Shown here: positions 27,192 to 36,246 of the stretch, piece by piece
Numbering within the stretch: position 1 is the first letter of the stretch
Layout: the number at the start of each line of letters is the position of its first letter
From: Rhizobiales bacterium dw_265
Lineage (GTDB): Bacteria; Pseudomonadota; Alphaproteobacteria; Micropepsales; Micropepsaceae
NCBI GenBank assembly: GCA_018449595.1
Contig: JAAVUU010000007.1
Location: 62,001 to 126,000, forward strand
Direction: 5' to 3'
DNA length: 64,000 nucleotides
Position numbers and translations under genes: made by a program
The notes under the pieces: generated by a model
Seen by the model: only the letters and a program-made list of their open reading frames with translations
What the model was told of the DNA's origin: nothing
The model's database searches: none

Positions 27192-27779
27192 TCAGTTGAC
27201 GCTGGCGAACACCGGCTGCGGCGCGGCGGCCATGGATTGGCGATAGGCATAGAGGGCGCGGTTGGCCATGTCGCCGTTGATGCCCTTGGCGGCCAGAGCG
27301 CTGGCAAAGGCCCCGGCATCTGGTGTGTTGGCAGCCACAGCCTGCGCGGCGGACGGCAGGCCGGGAAGATCGGCGGACGGCAGCGAGGCATCGGCGGCAA
27401 TGACGGCGGGCTGGACCTTGGCGCTGGCGACACCGACCGTGTCGTCGCCCTTCAGCCAGGCCAGCGCGGTGTCCTCGGGGCTCTTGCCGGTAATGGCTTC
27501 AAAGGCGACACCGGCGACCGATGCCGCCGCCCCCCACAGCCCGCCATACAGGGCATCGCCCGCGATCTTCTCCACCGTGCCGATATGTTCGCCGGTGATG
27601 GCGCGATAAATGGTTCCCACAACCGGCAGATGCTGCAGCGGGTTCACGATATCCAGGACGTGATGAAAGAAACTTTCGCCATCATCGCCGGTGCCCGGTT
27701 GCGGCACGGGCGCGCCATGGACACCGGCGGGGGCCGGCGAGAAGACCATGGCATGGTAGATGGGGCTGTAAACGCTCAT
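27192..27779 (-). CDS. Hypothetical protein with alphaproteobacterial-type central segment
   Basis: 195 residues. A central region, VLDIVNPLQHLPVVGTIYR followed by ITGEHIGTVEKIAGDALYGG and a Gly/Ala-rich hydrophobic stretch, is a pattern I associate with conserved alphaproteobacterial proteins of unknown function. The ends are Pro/Ala-rich and low in complexity. It may contact membranes through the GGLWGAAASVAGVAF segment. Co-directional with the L,D-transpeptidase gene and divergent from the response regulator. Confidence 0.7.
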   Translation of the reverse strand: MSVYSPIYHAMVFSPAPAGVHGAPVPQPGTGDDGESFFHHVLDIVNPLQHLPVVGTIYRAITGEHIGTVEKIAGDALYGGLWGAAASVAGVAFEAITGKSPEDTALAWLKGDDTVGVASAKVQPAVIAADASLPSADLPGLPSAAQAVAANTPDAGAFASALAAKGINGDMANRALYAYRQSMAAAPQPVFASVN

Positions 27780-27928
27780 CCCTGCAATCGTAGCAAGCAG
27801 CGCGCCAGATAAATTTTCCGCGCTATTGCTGGAATTTCATCCGGGTACGGCGCGGGATGACCGGCAAGATTTGCCGCCCGCCCACCGCAGGTCTAAGTTT
27901 CGCCACCCCAAACTGTTTGAACCCGTTG

Positions 27929-28573
27929 ATGCCGACCCGAATCCTTTTGGCCGAAAGTGACGATGTGCTGCGCGCCAGCCTGGCCGAGCAGCTTCAGCAT
28001 GAAGGCTTTGACGTGACCGCGGTGCGGCTGGCCGATGATGCCAGGTCCGCCGTCGGGGCGGCGCCATTCGCCTTTGCCATCATCGCGCATCCCCTGGCGC
28101 AGACCGATGGCGATATGCTGGCGGTGGCGTTGCGCGACCAGGGACTGTCCTGCCCCGTGCTGCTGCTGACCGAAGGGGAGGCCGCGACCCATCAGGAATC
28201 CCTGGCCAAGCCGTTCCGCTTTTCGGCGCTGCTGGCGCGGCTGCATGCGCTGTCCACCCATCACGGCACCGCCGAGGATGCCGTGGTGCGGATCGGCCCC
28301 TATACCTTCCATCCCAGCGCCAAGATGCTGCAGGCCGACGGCCGAAAGGTGCGGCTGACCGAGAAGGAAACCAATATCCTGAAGTTCCTGCATGCCAGCG
28401 CCGGCACCGTGCCGCGCGATATCCTGTTGCACGAGGTGTGGGGCTATGGCCCGGCGGTGGCCACCCACACCCTGGAAACCCATATCTACCGCCTGCGCAA
28501 GAAGATCGAGGAAGACCCCGGCAAGGCGCAGATTCTGCTCACCGAAGGTGGTGGCTACCGGCTGAGCGCCTGA
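27929..28573 (+). CDS. OmpR-type response regulator lacking the phosphoacceptor Asp
   Basis: 214 residues from the ATG at 27929. A receiver domain (about 1-115) keeps the acidic pocket (AESDDVLRASL), the Thr (VLLLTEGE) and the Lys (ESLAKPFRFSALL), but the strand that should end in Asp reads FAIIAHPLAQTDGD, putting His where Asp is expected. The C-terminal winged helix is intact (VRLTEKETNILKFLHAS; HEVWGYG; LETHIYRLRKKIEEDP). This predicts a DNA-binding regulator working without phosphorylation at the usual site. No histidine kinase is nearby. Confidence 0.88.
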   Translation: MPTRILLAESDDVLRASLAEQLQHEGFDVTAVRLADDARSAVGAAPFAFAIIAHPLAQTDGDMLAVALRDQGLSCPVLLLTEGEAATHQESLAKPFRFSALLARLHALSTHHGTAEDAVVRIGPYTFHPSAKMLQADGRKVRLTEKETNILKFLHASAGTVPRDILLHEVWGYGPAVATHTLETHIYRLRKKIEEDPGKAQILLTEGGGYRLSA

Positions 28574-28656
28574 CCGAACACCGTTCACGAACTCCAGAGG
28601 CCCCCCTCTGCGCGAAGCGCCTCAGGAGCCGGAGGCGTTAATTTAAAAAAATCTTG

Positions 28657-28672
28657 TTTAACGCCCGTTAAC
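28657..28672 (+). promoter_or_regulatory. CtrA-like box upstream of the class A PBP gene
   Basis: TTTA-N7-TTAAC, one mismatch from TTAA-N7-TTAAC, in an AT-rich stretch 24 bases before the start codon. If real, peptidoglycan synthesis would be tied to the cell cycle. Confidence 0.35.
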
Positions 28673-28695
28673 CAGCGCGCTTCTAGAACTGCGGG

Positions 28696-30750
28696 ATGGC
28701 GAAAAAGCCCACCCGCCCGCCCGCCGCACCGCCGCCCAAAACCGGCGGCCCGCGCACGCGCGGCGGCGCGCACGCGCCCAATCCCACCTCGCGTCCGGCC
28801 ACGGCGCATGTCGAATCCGCCCCGCCGCGCCCCGCCAGGCGCAAATCCACCTGGCCCTATGTGCTGGCGATGCTGGGCGCCTGGGGCGTGATCTTCGGCG
28901 GGCTGTTCTTCTCGCATTTCCTGTCCGGCCTGCCCGATGTGCGCAACCTGATGATCAACGGGCCGTCGCAGGACATCACCATCCTGGACGATCGCGGCCG
29001 CCAGATCGCGCGGCGCGGGTTGACGCAGGGCCAGATGGTCAGGGTCGAGGATTTGCCGGATTACGTCTCCAACGCCTTCATCGCCATTGAAGACCGCCGC
29101 TTCCGCTCGCATCTGGGCATCGATCCCATCGGGCTTGCCCGGGCGGCGGTGCAGAACATGATGACCGGGCATGTGGTGCAGGGCGGCTCGACCCTGACCC
29201 AGCAGCTGGCCAAGAACCTGTTCCTCAGCCCCGACCGCAATTTCGAGCGCAAGGCGCAGGAAGCGATGCTGGCGCTGTATCTGGAGCGGCGCTATTCCAA
29301 GAACCAGATCCTCACCCTGTATCTCAACCGCGTTTACTTCGGCGCGGGGGTGTTCGGCATCGAGGCGGCGTCGGAGAAATTCTTCGGCAAGCATGCGTCC
29401 GAGCTTGGCCTGACCGAGGCGGCGATGATCGCCGGCAGCGTCAAGGCCCCGGCGCGCTACAATCCGCTGTCCGACATCGATGCGGGGCTTGCCCGCGCCC
29501 AGCTGGTGCTGAAGGCGATGCAGGAGGCCGGCTTCATTGATGCAAACACGCGGAGCCTGGCGGCGGCGACGCGGCCGCGCATCGTGCGCGCCAACGGCAC
29601 GCCGGGCTCCGGCTGGTTCGCCGACTGGGTTCAGGCGCATCTGAGTGAACTTGTCGGCCCCGGCAGCGAGCCGATCATTGTCGAGACCAGCTTCGATCTT
29701 GAGACACAGGCTTTGGCGGAACGCGCCATCGCCAATGGCCTGGCGGCGGAAGGCGAAAAATACAATGCCAGCCAGGCCGCGCTGGTGGCGATGACCCCCG
29801 ATGGCGCGGTGCGCGCCATGGTCGGCGGCCGCGCCTATGAGAATTCCGGTTTCAACCGCGCCACCGATGCCTCGCGCCAGCCGGGTTCTGCCTTCAAGCC
29901 CTTTGTCTATCTGACGGCGCTGGAACATGGCCACACGCCGGACGACACGGTGAATGACGGGCCGGTGGACATCCATGGCTGGAAACCGACCGACTTTGAA
30001 GGCCATTTCAAGGGCGAGATGCCGCTGATCCAGGCCTTTGCGGAATCCTCCAACTCGGTGGCGGCGCAACTGACCGCCGAAGTGGGCGCCAAGGAAGTCG
30101 CCCACACGGCGCACCGGCTGGGCATCGCCTCGCCGCTGGCGGAAGTGTCGTCGCTGGCGCTGGGCACCTCCGGCGTGACGCCGCTGGAACTGACCGGCGC
30201 CTATGCGCCTTTTGCCAATGGCGGCAGCGGGGTGCAACCCTTCGGCGTGCTGCGGATCAAGACCCGCTCCGGCAAGATTCTCTACGAGCACAAACCGCCC
30301 GCCACCGGCGCGGTGATGAGCGTCAACGACAATATCGCCATGACCCGGCTGATGAGCGAAGTCACCGCCACCGGCACCGGCAAGGCGGCGCGGCTGGACG
30401 GACGCCCGACCGCCGGCAAGACCGGCACTACCCAGGATTTTCACGACGCCTGGTTTGTCGGCTTCACCGCCGACCTGGTGTGCGGGGTGTGGATGGGCAA
30501 TGACGACAACACGCCCATGGTGAAGGCGACCGGCGGCACCCTGCCGGCCCGCATCTTTCAAAGCTTCATGACCGATGCCGAACAGAACATGCCGGTGCGG
30601 CCGCTGACCGGCAGCACCCTGTTGGTGGCGGCGGAAACACCCGTTGCGACGGACCCAGTGGGCGCGCCGGTGACGCAGAACGAAAGCGAGCCCGCCAGGA
30701 AGCCGGACGCCTTCCAGAAACTGCTGAATGGATTGTTCGGCGGGACCTAA
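28696..30750 (+). CDS. Class A penicillin-binding protein (PBP1 type)
   Basis: 684 residues. A Pro/Arg-rich cytoplasmic tail precedes one membrane helix ([19 protein letters not shown]). The GT51 glycosyltransferase shows [16 protein letters not shown] and [15 protein letters not shown]. The transpeptidase shows the SxxK motif in [13 protein letters not shown], SxN in [11 protein letters not shown] and KTGT in [15 protein letters not shown]. It polymerises and crosslinks peptidoglycan in the periplasm. An AT-rich leader with a CtrA-like box lies in front. The 3' end overlaps the convergent YgjP gene by four bases. Confidence 0.95.
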   Translation: MAKKPTRPPAAPPPKTGGPRTRGGAHAPNPTSRPATAHVESAPPRPARRKSTWPYVLAMLGAWGVIFGGLFFSHFLSGLPDVRNLMINGPSQDITILDDRGRQIARRGLTQGQMVRVEDLPDYVSNAFIAIEDRRFRSHLGIDPIGLARAAVQNMMTGHVVQGGSTLTQQLAKNLFLSPDRNFERKAQEAMLALYLERRYSKNQILTLYLNRVYFGAGVFGIEAASEKFFGKHASELGLTEAAMIAGSVKAPARYNPLSDIDAGLARAQLVLKAMQEAGFIDANTRSLAAATRPRIVRANGTPGSGWFADWVQAHLSELVGPGSEPIIVETSFDLETQALAERAIANGLAAEGEKYNASQAALVAMTPDGAVRAMVGGRAYENSGFNRATDASRQPGSAFKPFVYLTALEHGHTPDDTVNDGPVDIHGWKPTDFEGHFKGEMPLIQAFAESSNSVAAQLTAEVGAKEVAHTAHRLGIASPLAEVSSLALGTSGVTPLELTGAYAPFANGGSGVQPFGVLRIKTRSGKILYEHKPPATGAVMSVNDNIAMTRLMSEVTATGTGKAARLDGRPTAGKTGTTQDFHDAWFVGFTADLVCGVWMGNDDNTPMVKATGGTLPARIFQSFMTDAEQNMPVRPLTGSTLLVAAETPVATDPVGAPVTQNESEPARKPDAFQKLLNGLFGGT

Positions 30751-31535
30751 GCTTTGGATGCCGCGTAGCGCTGTATCTCGCGCCCGTTAATTTTCAGCCA
30801 GTCCTGCGGCCCGTCAAGGTCGGCGACCAGGGTCTTCACATGCGCCCAGAAGCGCGCGCTGTGGTTCATCTCGCGCAGGTGCGCCACTTCATGCGCCACG
30901 ACATAATCCAGCACGAAATCCGGCGCCAGGATCAGCCGCCAGGAAAAGGACAGCGACCGCGCCGACGAACAGGAGCCCCAGCGGCTGGCGGTGTCGCGCA
31001 CCGTGATCCGCGACGGCTTGACGCCCAGCCGGGCGGCATGATGCAGGGCGCGAATTTCGAAGGTCTTGCGCGCCTCGGCCTTGAGGAAGTCCAGCACCCG
31101 GCGCGGCGCATGCGCCTGGCGCCCACGCACCCAGATCACGCCATCCGCACACCAGACCGGCGCCGGCCCGGGACGGGGGGCGGAACGGATTTCATGGTCC
31201 GCGCCGCGAAATGGAATGACCGCGCCCGGCATCAGGTCCACCGCGCCCGGCGCCTTGGCCAGCTGGCGCACGATCCAGTCCTTCTCGCCGCGCGCGAATT
31301 CCAGCGCATGGGCCAGGCCGCGGCGCGTCGGCGCGGTGACGCTGACCTCGCCGGTGGCGGGATTGACCTTGACGATCATGCGCCGGGCGCGCGGATTGAG
31401 GCGCAACCGCACTTCCAGCATGCGGCCGTCGATCTTCAGCAATTCGTGGCGGATCGCGCCGTCTCGCTTTTTCACTTGTGCGGCTTTAGGATTGGGCGCC
31501 GCTTTAGACTTGGCGCCGAACAGGGATTTCAACAT
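30747..31535 (-). CDS. YgjP/SprT-like zinc metalloprotease family protein
   Basis: 262 residues. The N-terminal beta domain [20 protein letters not shown] is followed by the metallopeptidase core [18 protein letters not shown] and the zinc motif [20 protein letters not shown], the pattern of YgjP (DUF45). Function in bacteria is poorly known. The start codon CAT shares two bases with the ATG of the divergent VOC gene, so each gene's ribosome site lies in the other's coding region; the site here is weak. Confidence 0.88.
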   Translation of the reverse strand: MLKSLFGAKSKAAPNPKAAQVKKRDGAIRHELLKIDGRMLEVRLRLNPRARRMIVKVNPATGEVSVTAPTRRGLAHALEFARGEKDWIVRQLAKAPGAVDLMPGAVIPFRGADHEIRSAPRPGPAPVWCADGVIWVRGRQAHAPRRVLDFLKAEARKTFEIRALHHAARLGVKPSRITVRDTASRWGSCSSARSLSFSWRLILAPDFVLDYVVAHEVAHLREMNHSARFWAHVKTLVADLDGPQDWLKINGREIQRYAASKA

Positions 31536-31956
31536 GTCACAACGTCCGCGATTTCATCTGGCGTTTCCGGTTCGTGACCTGGGCGAGGCGCGCGCCTTTT
31601 ACGGCGAATTGCTCGGCTGTCCCGAAGGCCGCTCGAGCGAGGAATGGGTGGACTTCGATTTCTTCGGCCATCAGATCGTCGCCCATTTAAGCCGGGATGA
31701 GGCCGGACATAAAGCGCATAATCATGTCGATGGTGAGGCAGTTCCCGTGCGTCATTTCGGTGCGATCCTTTCGATGGACGCATGGCGGGAACTGGCGGCG
31801 CGCCTCACCGAACGCGATACCCGATTTATCATAGAGCCGGGCATCCGCTTCGCGGGCCTGCCGGGCGAACAGGCGACATTGTTCTTTCTCGATCCCTCCG
31901 GCAATGCGCTGGAGTTCAAGGCTTTCCATGATGACTCCGCGATCTTTGCGCGCTGA
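31534..31956 (+). CDS. VOC (glyoxalase-like) family protein
   Basis: 140 residues from the ATG at 31534, with CAGGGA seven bases upstream. The two beta-alpha-beta-beta-beta halves are visible: FHLAFPVRDLGEARAFYGELLGC and HFGAILSMDAWRELAARL, ending in TLFFLDPSGNALEFKAF with the metal-ligand Glu of the fold. Similar proteins act as dioxygenases or lyases; substrate unknown. The end overlaps dsbB, so both are likely cotranscribed with coq7. Confidence 0.85.
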   Translation: MSQRPRFHLAFPVRDLGEARAFYGELLGCPEGRSSEEWVDFDFFGHQIVAHLSRDEAGHKAHNHVDGEAVPVRHFGAILSMDAWRELAARLTERDTRFIIEPGIRFAGLPGEQATLFFLDPSGNALEFKAFHDDSAIFAR

Positions 31957-32395
31957 ACGCACGGCGCAGTTCGTCGGCGCGGTGTCGCTGGCGCTGATAC
32001 TGGGCGCTCTGGGCTTTCAGTATCTGATCCATCTGGTGCCGTGCGAGATGTGTCACTGGCAGCGCTGGCCGCTGATCGCCGCCGCCGTCATCGGCCTGAT
32101 CGGCGTGCAGGTATTGCAGAAAAACGCGCGGCTTCTGGCGGCGCTGTGCGTGCTGCTGGCCGCCCTGTCGGGCGGCATCGCCCTCTATCAGACCGGCATG
32201 CAGCTGGGGATATTGCCGGGACCGGCCGCCTGCACCGTGGCGCATGCCTATGTGATGGGCTCCAACGCGCCGCCGCCGGAAGTCAGTTGCAATGTCGTGA
32301 CCTGGAGCCTGTTCGGCCTGTCGCTGGCGGCCTATAATGCCATCTTCTCGCTAGGCACCGCCGTAATTGGCGCGTTCATGTTGGTACGCAAATGA
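31928..32395 (+). CDS. dsbB: Disulfide bond formation protein B
   Basis: 155 residues with four membrane helices. The first periplasmic loop carries the redox pair in LVPCEMCHWQRWP and the second loop has Cys residues in AACTVAHAY and EVSCNVV. DsbB reoxidises DsbA using ubiquinone. Start at 31928 or the next ATG three bases on, inside the VOC gene. Its stop overlaps the coq7 start (ATGA), which places a quinone-using and a quinone-making enzyme in one operon. Confidence 0.92.
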   Translation: MMTPRSLRAERTAQFVGAVSLALILGALGFQYLIHLVPCEMCHWQRWPLIAAAVIGLIGVQVLQKNARLLAALCVLLAALSGGIALYQTGMQLGILPGPAACTVAHAYVMGSNAPPPEVSCNVVTWSLFGLSLAAYNAIFSLGTAVIGAFMLVRK

Positions 32396-32949
32396 CACGC
32401 AAGCCCAAGCCCTCGGCACCCGGATCGCGCGCCGATATCGAATCCATGATCCGGGTGGATCATGCCGGCGAATATGGCGCGGTGCGCATCTATGAAGGCC
32501 AGCTTGCGGTGCTGAAACACCGCAAGGGCGCCGAACGCAGTGTTGCGATGATCGAGCACATGGCCGGGCAGGAACAGCAGCACCTCAAGGCGTTCGACCG
32601 GCTGGTGAATGAGCGCCGGGTGCGGCCCACAGCGCTGGAGCCGGTGTGGCGCATCGCCGGTTTCGCGCTGGGCGCGGCCACCGCGGCCCTGGGCGAGAAG
32701 GCGGCCTTTGCCTGTACCGCCGCCGTCGAGGAAGTGATTGACGAACATTATGGGACACAGATCGCGGCGCTGGACGCGGGCCAGGACCCGGCCTTGAAGG
32801 CGGCGGTGGAAGACTTCCGCGCCGACGAAGCCGCGCATCGCGACACCGCGATCGCGCAAGGCGCCGAGCAGGCGCCGGGTTACAAATTGCTGAGCGCGAC
32901 CATCAAGGCGGGTTGCCGGATTGCGATCAAGCTGTCGGAGCGGATTTAG
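32392..32949 (+). CDS. coq7: Demethoxyubiquinone hydroxylase (Coq7)
   Basis: 185 residues. Diiron ligands are visible as Glu in DHAGEYGAVRIYEGQ, ExxH in IEHMAGQEQQHLK, Glu in AAVEEVIDEHYG, and ExxH in RADEAAHRD. It hydroxylates the demethoxy-ubiquinone ring in the last steps of ubiquinone synthesis at the membrane surface. Coupled to dsbB by a four-base overlap. Confidence 0.95.
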   Translation: MTRKPKPSAPGSRADIESMIRVDHAGEYGAVRIYEGQLAVLKHRKGAERSVAMIEHMAGQEQQHLKAFDRLVNERRVRPTALEPVWRIAGFALGAATAALGEKAAFACTAAVEEVIDEHYGTQIAALDAGQDPALKAAVEDFRADEAAHRDTAIAQGAEQAPGYKLLSATIKAGCRIAIKLSERI

Positions 32950-32955
32950 CCTTCC

Positions 32956-33090
32956 TGTCATTCCCGGCGAGAGCCGCGCGCATGCGCGGATCGAGGGAAG
33001 GGGACTCAGGCTTTCGGTACCTGGCAGATTTCGACAGCCTGGGTTCCCTTCCCCTCACGATGCTGGCGCATCGTTCGGCCGGGAATGACA
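32956..33090. repeat. Family A-related palindromic repeat, long variant
   Basis: Outer ends TGTCATTCCCGGC / GCCGGGAATGACA, with an inner arm GGGAAGGG / CCCTTCCC and further hairpins. It fills the gap between convergent coq7 and the HNH gene, the same context as copies A2, A3 and A4, but has CCGGGAAT in place of GGGCCAT. Confidence 0.8.
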
Positions 33091-33097
33091 GCAGCGC

Positions 33098-33682
33098 TTA
33101 TGGCTCCAGCTCCGAATCCCAGTACAGATAGTCCGCCCAGCTTTCGTGCAGGTAATTCGGCGGAAACTTGCGGCCATGCTCGCGCAGCTCGATCACCGTC
33201 GGCTGGTGCGGCTTGATGCGCGGATGCATCTTGGCCTGGTTGGGCATGCGCCCGCCCTTGGTCAGGTTGCAGGGGCTGCAGGCGGTGACGATATTTTCCC
33301 AGGTGGTGCGGCCGCCACGCGAACGCGGTATGATATGGTCAAACGTCAGATCCTTGGGATCGCCGCAATACTGGCATTCGAACTCGTCGCGCAGGAAAAC
33401 ATTGAACCGGGTAAAGGCGGGGCGGCGCGCGGGGCGGATATAGGTCTTGAGCGACACCACCGAGGGCAGGCGCATCTCGAAGCGCGCCGAACGCACCACC
33501 CGGTCATATTCCTCCAGGATCGTCACCCGTTCCAGGAACACCGCCTTGATCGTGTCCTGCCACGACCACAGCGACAGCGGGTAATAGCTCAGGGGGCGGT
33601 GATCGGCATTCAGCACCAGCGCCGGGCAATGGGGGCTGGCCCCGCCGCGAAAGGCGGTGGTGGCGGCTGCTGCGGCTAACAC
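33098..33682 (-). CDS. HNH endonuclease family protein
   Basis: 194 residues. A zinc-ribbon-bracketed HNH core is clear: CQYCGDPKDLTFDHIIPRSR, then GGRTTWENIVTACSPCN with the Asn and second Cys pair. The N-terminal half (LVLNADHRPLSYYPLSLWSW) is typical of a widespread chromosomal subgroup not tied to restriction or phage. Role unknown, probably in nucleic-acid repair or processing. Confidence 0.9.
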   Translation of the reverse strand: MLAAAAATTAFRGGASPHCPALVLNADHRPLSYYPLSLWSWQDTIKAVFLERVTILEEYDRVVRSARFEMRLPSVVSLKTYIRPARRPAFTRFNVFLRDEFECQYCGDPKDLTFDHIIPRSRGGRTTWENIVTACSPCNLTKGGRMPNQAKMHPRIKPHQPTVIELREHGRKFPPNYLHESWADYLYWDSELEP

Positions 33683-33781
33683 GGAAGAAATCCTGTGAAG
33701 GCGATTCTCCTTGGCAGTCCGGTGTAAGTCCGTCCGATGGTAGAGGCAGGCTCTATCCTGCTCAAGAGTTTAGCCGATTCG

Positions 33782-34474
33782 TCATGACGGTTTGTAGACG
33801 CAGCGTATCGGGCCGGTGCTTTTCAACAAGCCGCGAAAGGCCAGGTTGAGGAATTGCCCCGCCAGGGCCAGCCCTTCGGGGTCAATGCCATGGCCCATGC
33901 CGGCGGCCAGGTGCCATTGCACCGCCGCCCCCGCCAGGCCCAGTTGGGCGGCGGCAAGGAACATGGCCTGGGGCGGGATGACCTGGTCGCTGTCGCCATG
34001 GGTCAAAAGGATCGGCGGGATATCTTCCTCAGGCGGGGGACCGGCGAGAAGTCCCGAAAAGCCCACAATGGCGGCGGGGCGGACCTTGCGCCGCGGGCCG
34101 ACATGCAGCGACAACATGGTGCCCTGGCTGAAGCCTGCCAGCGCCAGATTCTCCGGCGGCAGGCCCAGCCGCGCCAGTTCGCCGTCCAGATAGTCGTCCA
34201 GCGCGGGGCCGGCGGCTTCCACGCCCTTGCGCATTTCATGCGGGTCAAGGCGCGAGATGGGAAACCACTGATAACCGGGGCCGCCGGGAACGCGGCTGGG
34301 CGCATTGGGCGCGGCAAAGGCGACCGTCGGCAACAGGCCCTGCCAGTGCTGCGCCAGGCCGATCAGGTCATTGCCGTCGGCGCCATAGCCATGCACCAGC
34401 ACCACCAGATGGGTAGCGGGGCCTTTGACGGGAGCAAGCGTGGGGCCGGCCAATCTTGAACCTGAAAGTGCCAT
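33782..34474 (-). CDS. Phospholipase/carboxylesterase-type alpha/beta hydrolase
   Basis: 230 residues. The oxyanion region is LVVLVHGYGADGNDLIGLAQ, the nucleophile elbow is ALAGFSQGTMLSLH, the Asp is in THGDSDQVIPP and the His in GMGHGIDPEG. This is the pattern of the COG0400 esterases. Cytosolic, with a broad acyl-ester substrate range in known members. Divergent from gluQ with 28 bases between. Confidence 0.9.
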   Translation of the reverse strand: MALSGSRLAGPTLAPVKGPATHLVVLVHGYGADGNDLIGLAQHWQGLLPTVAFAAPNAPSRVPGGPGYQWFPISRLDPHEMRKGVEAAGPALDDYLDGELARLGLPPENLALAGFSQGTMLSLHVGPRRKVRPAAIVGFSGLLAGPPPEEDIPPILLTHGDSDQVIPPQAMFLAAAQLGLAGAAVQWHLAAGMGHGIDPEGLALAGQFLNLAFRGLLKSTGPIRCVYKPS

Positions 34475-34502
34475 GCGAAGGTCTATGCGCTAAAATCGCG
34501 TC

Positions 34503-35318
34503 ATGATTGTCACAAGGTTCGCACCCAGTCCAACCGGCCTGCTGCATCTGGGCCATGCCTATGCCGCCATCACCGCTTACGAGTGCGGCGACGACTTCCT
34601 GCTGAGGATCGAGGATATCGACAAGGGCCGTTCGCGCGACGGGTTCATCCAGGCGATCTTCTTCGACCTGAAATGGCTGGGCCTGAGCTGGGACGAACCG
34701 TCGCTGCGCCAGTCCAGCCGCATGACCGCCTATGCCGAGGCGCTGGCGAGCCTGAAGGCGCTGGGCCTGGTCTATCCCTGCTTCTGCACCCGCGCCGAGA
34801 TCGCCGCCGAGGTGGCGCGGGCGGGAGAGGCGCAGCATGGGCCTGATGGGCCTCTGTACCCCGGCACCTGCAAGCTGTTGCCGAAGGAAGAGGGCTTGCG
34901 CCGGATGGCGCGTGAGAATTTCGCCCTGCGGCTGGATGTGACCAAAGCGGCGGCGTTGACCGGCCCGCTGCGCTTTCTGGAGCATGGCCATCGCCATCCG
35001 GTTGACCCGTTGCGGTTCGGCGACATCGTGATCGCGCGCAAGGACATGCCGACCTCCTATCATCTGGCCGTGGTGGTGGATGACGCCTTTCAACGCGTCA
35101 CCCTGGTGACGCGCGGCGAAGACCTGTTGCCCGCCACGCATATCCAGCGGCTTTTGCAGGCCCTGCTGAAATTGCCGGAGCCGGCCTATGCCCATCACGC
35201 GCTTGTGCTGGATGCGCAGGGCCGGAAATTCTCCAAACGCGACGGGGCCGTGGCCTTGCAGGCGTTGCGCGAGGCGGGCGCCACACCGTCCGACATAAGA
35301 GCGAGAATCGGGCTGTGA
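34503..35318 (+). CDS. gluQ: Glutamyl-Q tRNA(Asp) synthetase
   Basis: 271 residues, the size of GluQRS: the catalytic half of GluRS without an anticodon-binding domain. Motifs are RFAPSPTGLLHLGHAYAA (HIGH type) and GRKFSKRDGAVAL (KMSKS type), and zinc ligands appear in YPCFCTRAE and YPGTCK. It attaches glutamate to queuosine at position 34 of tRNA-Asp. Confidence 0.94.
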   Translation: MIVTRFAPSPTGLLHLGHAYAAITAYECGDDFLLRIEDIDKGRSRDGFIQAIFFDLKWLGLSWDEPSLRQSSRMTAYAEALASLKALGLVYPCFCTRAEIAAEVARAGEAQHGPDGPLYPGTCKLLPKEEGLRRMARENFALRLDVTKAAALTGPLRFLEHGHRHPVDPLRFGDIVIARKDMPTSYHLAVVVDDAFQRVTLVTRGEDLLPATHIQRLLQALLKLPEPAYAHHALVLDAQGRKFSKRDGAVALQALREAGATPSDIRARIGL

Positions 35319-35351
35319 AGGCGCGGCGCGAACAAAAGTGAAACGAAACCA

Positions 35352-35369
35352 TGTCCAATTTTTTGGACA
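35352..35369. promoter_or_regulatory. Perfect TGTCCAA palindrome before hisE
   Basis: TGTCCAA-TTTT-TTGGACA lies 25 bases upstream of the hisE start. It could be an operator or a weak hairpin ending the gluQ transcript. A related palindrome, TGTCCAA-CGCGT-TTGGAC, occurs at 50688-50705. Confidence 0.4.
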
Positions 35370-35393
35370 GGCAAGCCATGCTATGGCTGAACC

Positions 35394-35711
35394 ATGACCG
35401 GACTGGACAGACTTTTCGCCACCATCGCCGCCCGCCGGGGCGGTGACCCCGCCCAATCCTACACCGCCAGGCTGCTGGCGGACGGGATCGAGACATGCGC
35501 CAAGAAATTCGGCGAGGAAGCGGTGGAGGTGGTGATCGCCGCCGTCCAGCGCGACAGAACCGAACTGGCCAAGGAATCGGCGGATGTTCTCTATCACCTG
35601 GCGGTGCTGTGGGCCGCTGGCGGGCTGACCCCGGACGATGTCTACAAGGTTCTGGAAAGCCGCGAAGGCCAGTCGGGCCTGGCTGAAAAAGCGGCCCGCC
35701 CGAAAACCTGA
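35394..35711 (+). CDS. hisE: Phosphoribosyl-ATP diphosphatase
   Basis: 105 residues with the MazG-like core: SYTARLLADGIETCAKKFGE, EEAVEVVIAA and KESADVLYHLAVLW, supplying the Glu/Asp metal ligands. It hydrolyses PR-ATP to PR-AMP, the second step of histidine synthesis. It is separated from hisF (18.6 kb) and follows gluQ on the same strand. Confidence 0.94.
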   Translation: MTGLDRLFATIAARRGGDPAQSYTARLLADGIETCAKKFGEEAVEVVIAAVQRDRTELAKESADVLYHLAVLWAAGGLTPDDVYKVLESREGQSGLAEKAARPKT

Positions 35712-35717
35712 GCCGGT

Positions 35718-35735
35718 GCGACGAACGCACGTCGC
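35718..35735 (+). terminator. Small hairpin between convergent hisE and XRE genes
   Basis: Stem GCGACG / CGTCGC with a six-base loop just after the hisE stop. Short and without T-run; weak evidence. Confidence 0.3.
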
Positions 35736-35748
35736 GGAAGAACCGCGC

Positions 35749-36162
35749 CTAGTGTTTTTGATCTTCTTCTTCGGCCAGGCTCTTGACCAGGTCGAGGACG
35801 CGCTTGCGCACCTTCGTGTCCTTGATCTTCATGAAGGCCAGGCTGAGTTGCAGGCCCTCGCCGCTGGAAACGAATTCCATCACCGGCGGCGCGCCTTCCG
35901 GCTCGCTCATGCCGGGCTGGCCCGCCAGCTGCGTCGCCACGCCTTCGTAGAAGAAATCCACCGGCACATTGAGAATCCGCGAAACTTCGAACAGGCGGCC
36001 GGCGCCGATGCGATTGACGCCCTTCTCGTATTTCTGAACCTGTTGAAATGTAAGACCCAGAAGATCGCCCAAGCGCTCCTGACTCATGCCGATCAGCATG
36101 CGCCGGATGCGCACGCGATTGCCGACCTGGATATCGATGGGATTGGCTTGCTTCTTGGGCAT
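35749..36162 (-). CDS. XRE-family transcriptional regulator of the lnt locus
   Basis: 137 residues from the ATG at 36162 (MPKKQANPIDIQVGNR). The helix-turn-helix is MSQERLGDLLGLTFQQVQKYE, of which VQKYEKGVNRI is the recognition side. A helical C-terminal part follows (LSLAFMKIKDTKVRKRVLDL). This family is widespread in alphaproteobacteria and commonly sits after lnt; in many genomes metK follows, which it does not here. The gap to lnt is 84 bases. Confidence 0.88.
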   Translation of the reverse strand: MPKKQANPIDIQVGNRVRIRRMLIGMSQERLGDLLGLTFQQVQKYEKGVNRIGAGRLFEVSRILNVPVDFFYEGVATQLAGQPGMSEPEGAPPVMEFVSSGEGLQLSLAFMKIKDTKVRKRVLDLVKSLAEEEDQKH

Positions 36163-36246
36163 GTCACTCAAATCATCTGGTGGGCCGGAACTTGCCCCAT
36201 CTATCGTGCAACGCAAACAATTAATTTCAGCCCACGGAGGGAAGGC

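Noticed and set aside
33683-33781. Possible riboswitch or small RNA before the HNH gene
   Set aside because: Only a short GCAGG / CCTGC hairpin is visible and no known riboswitch core; too little to support a call.
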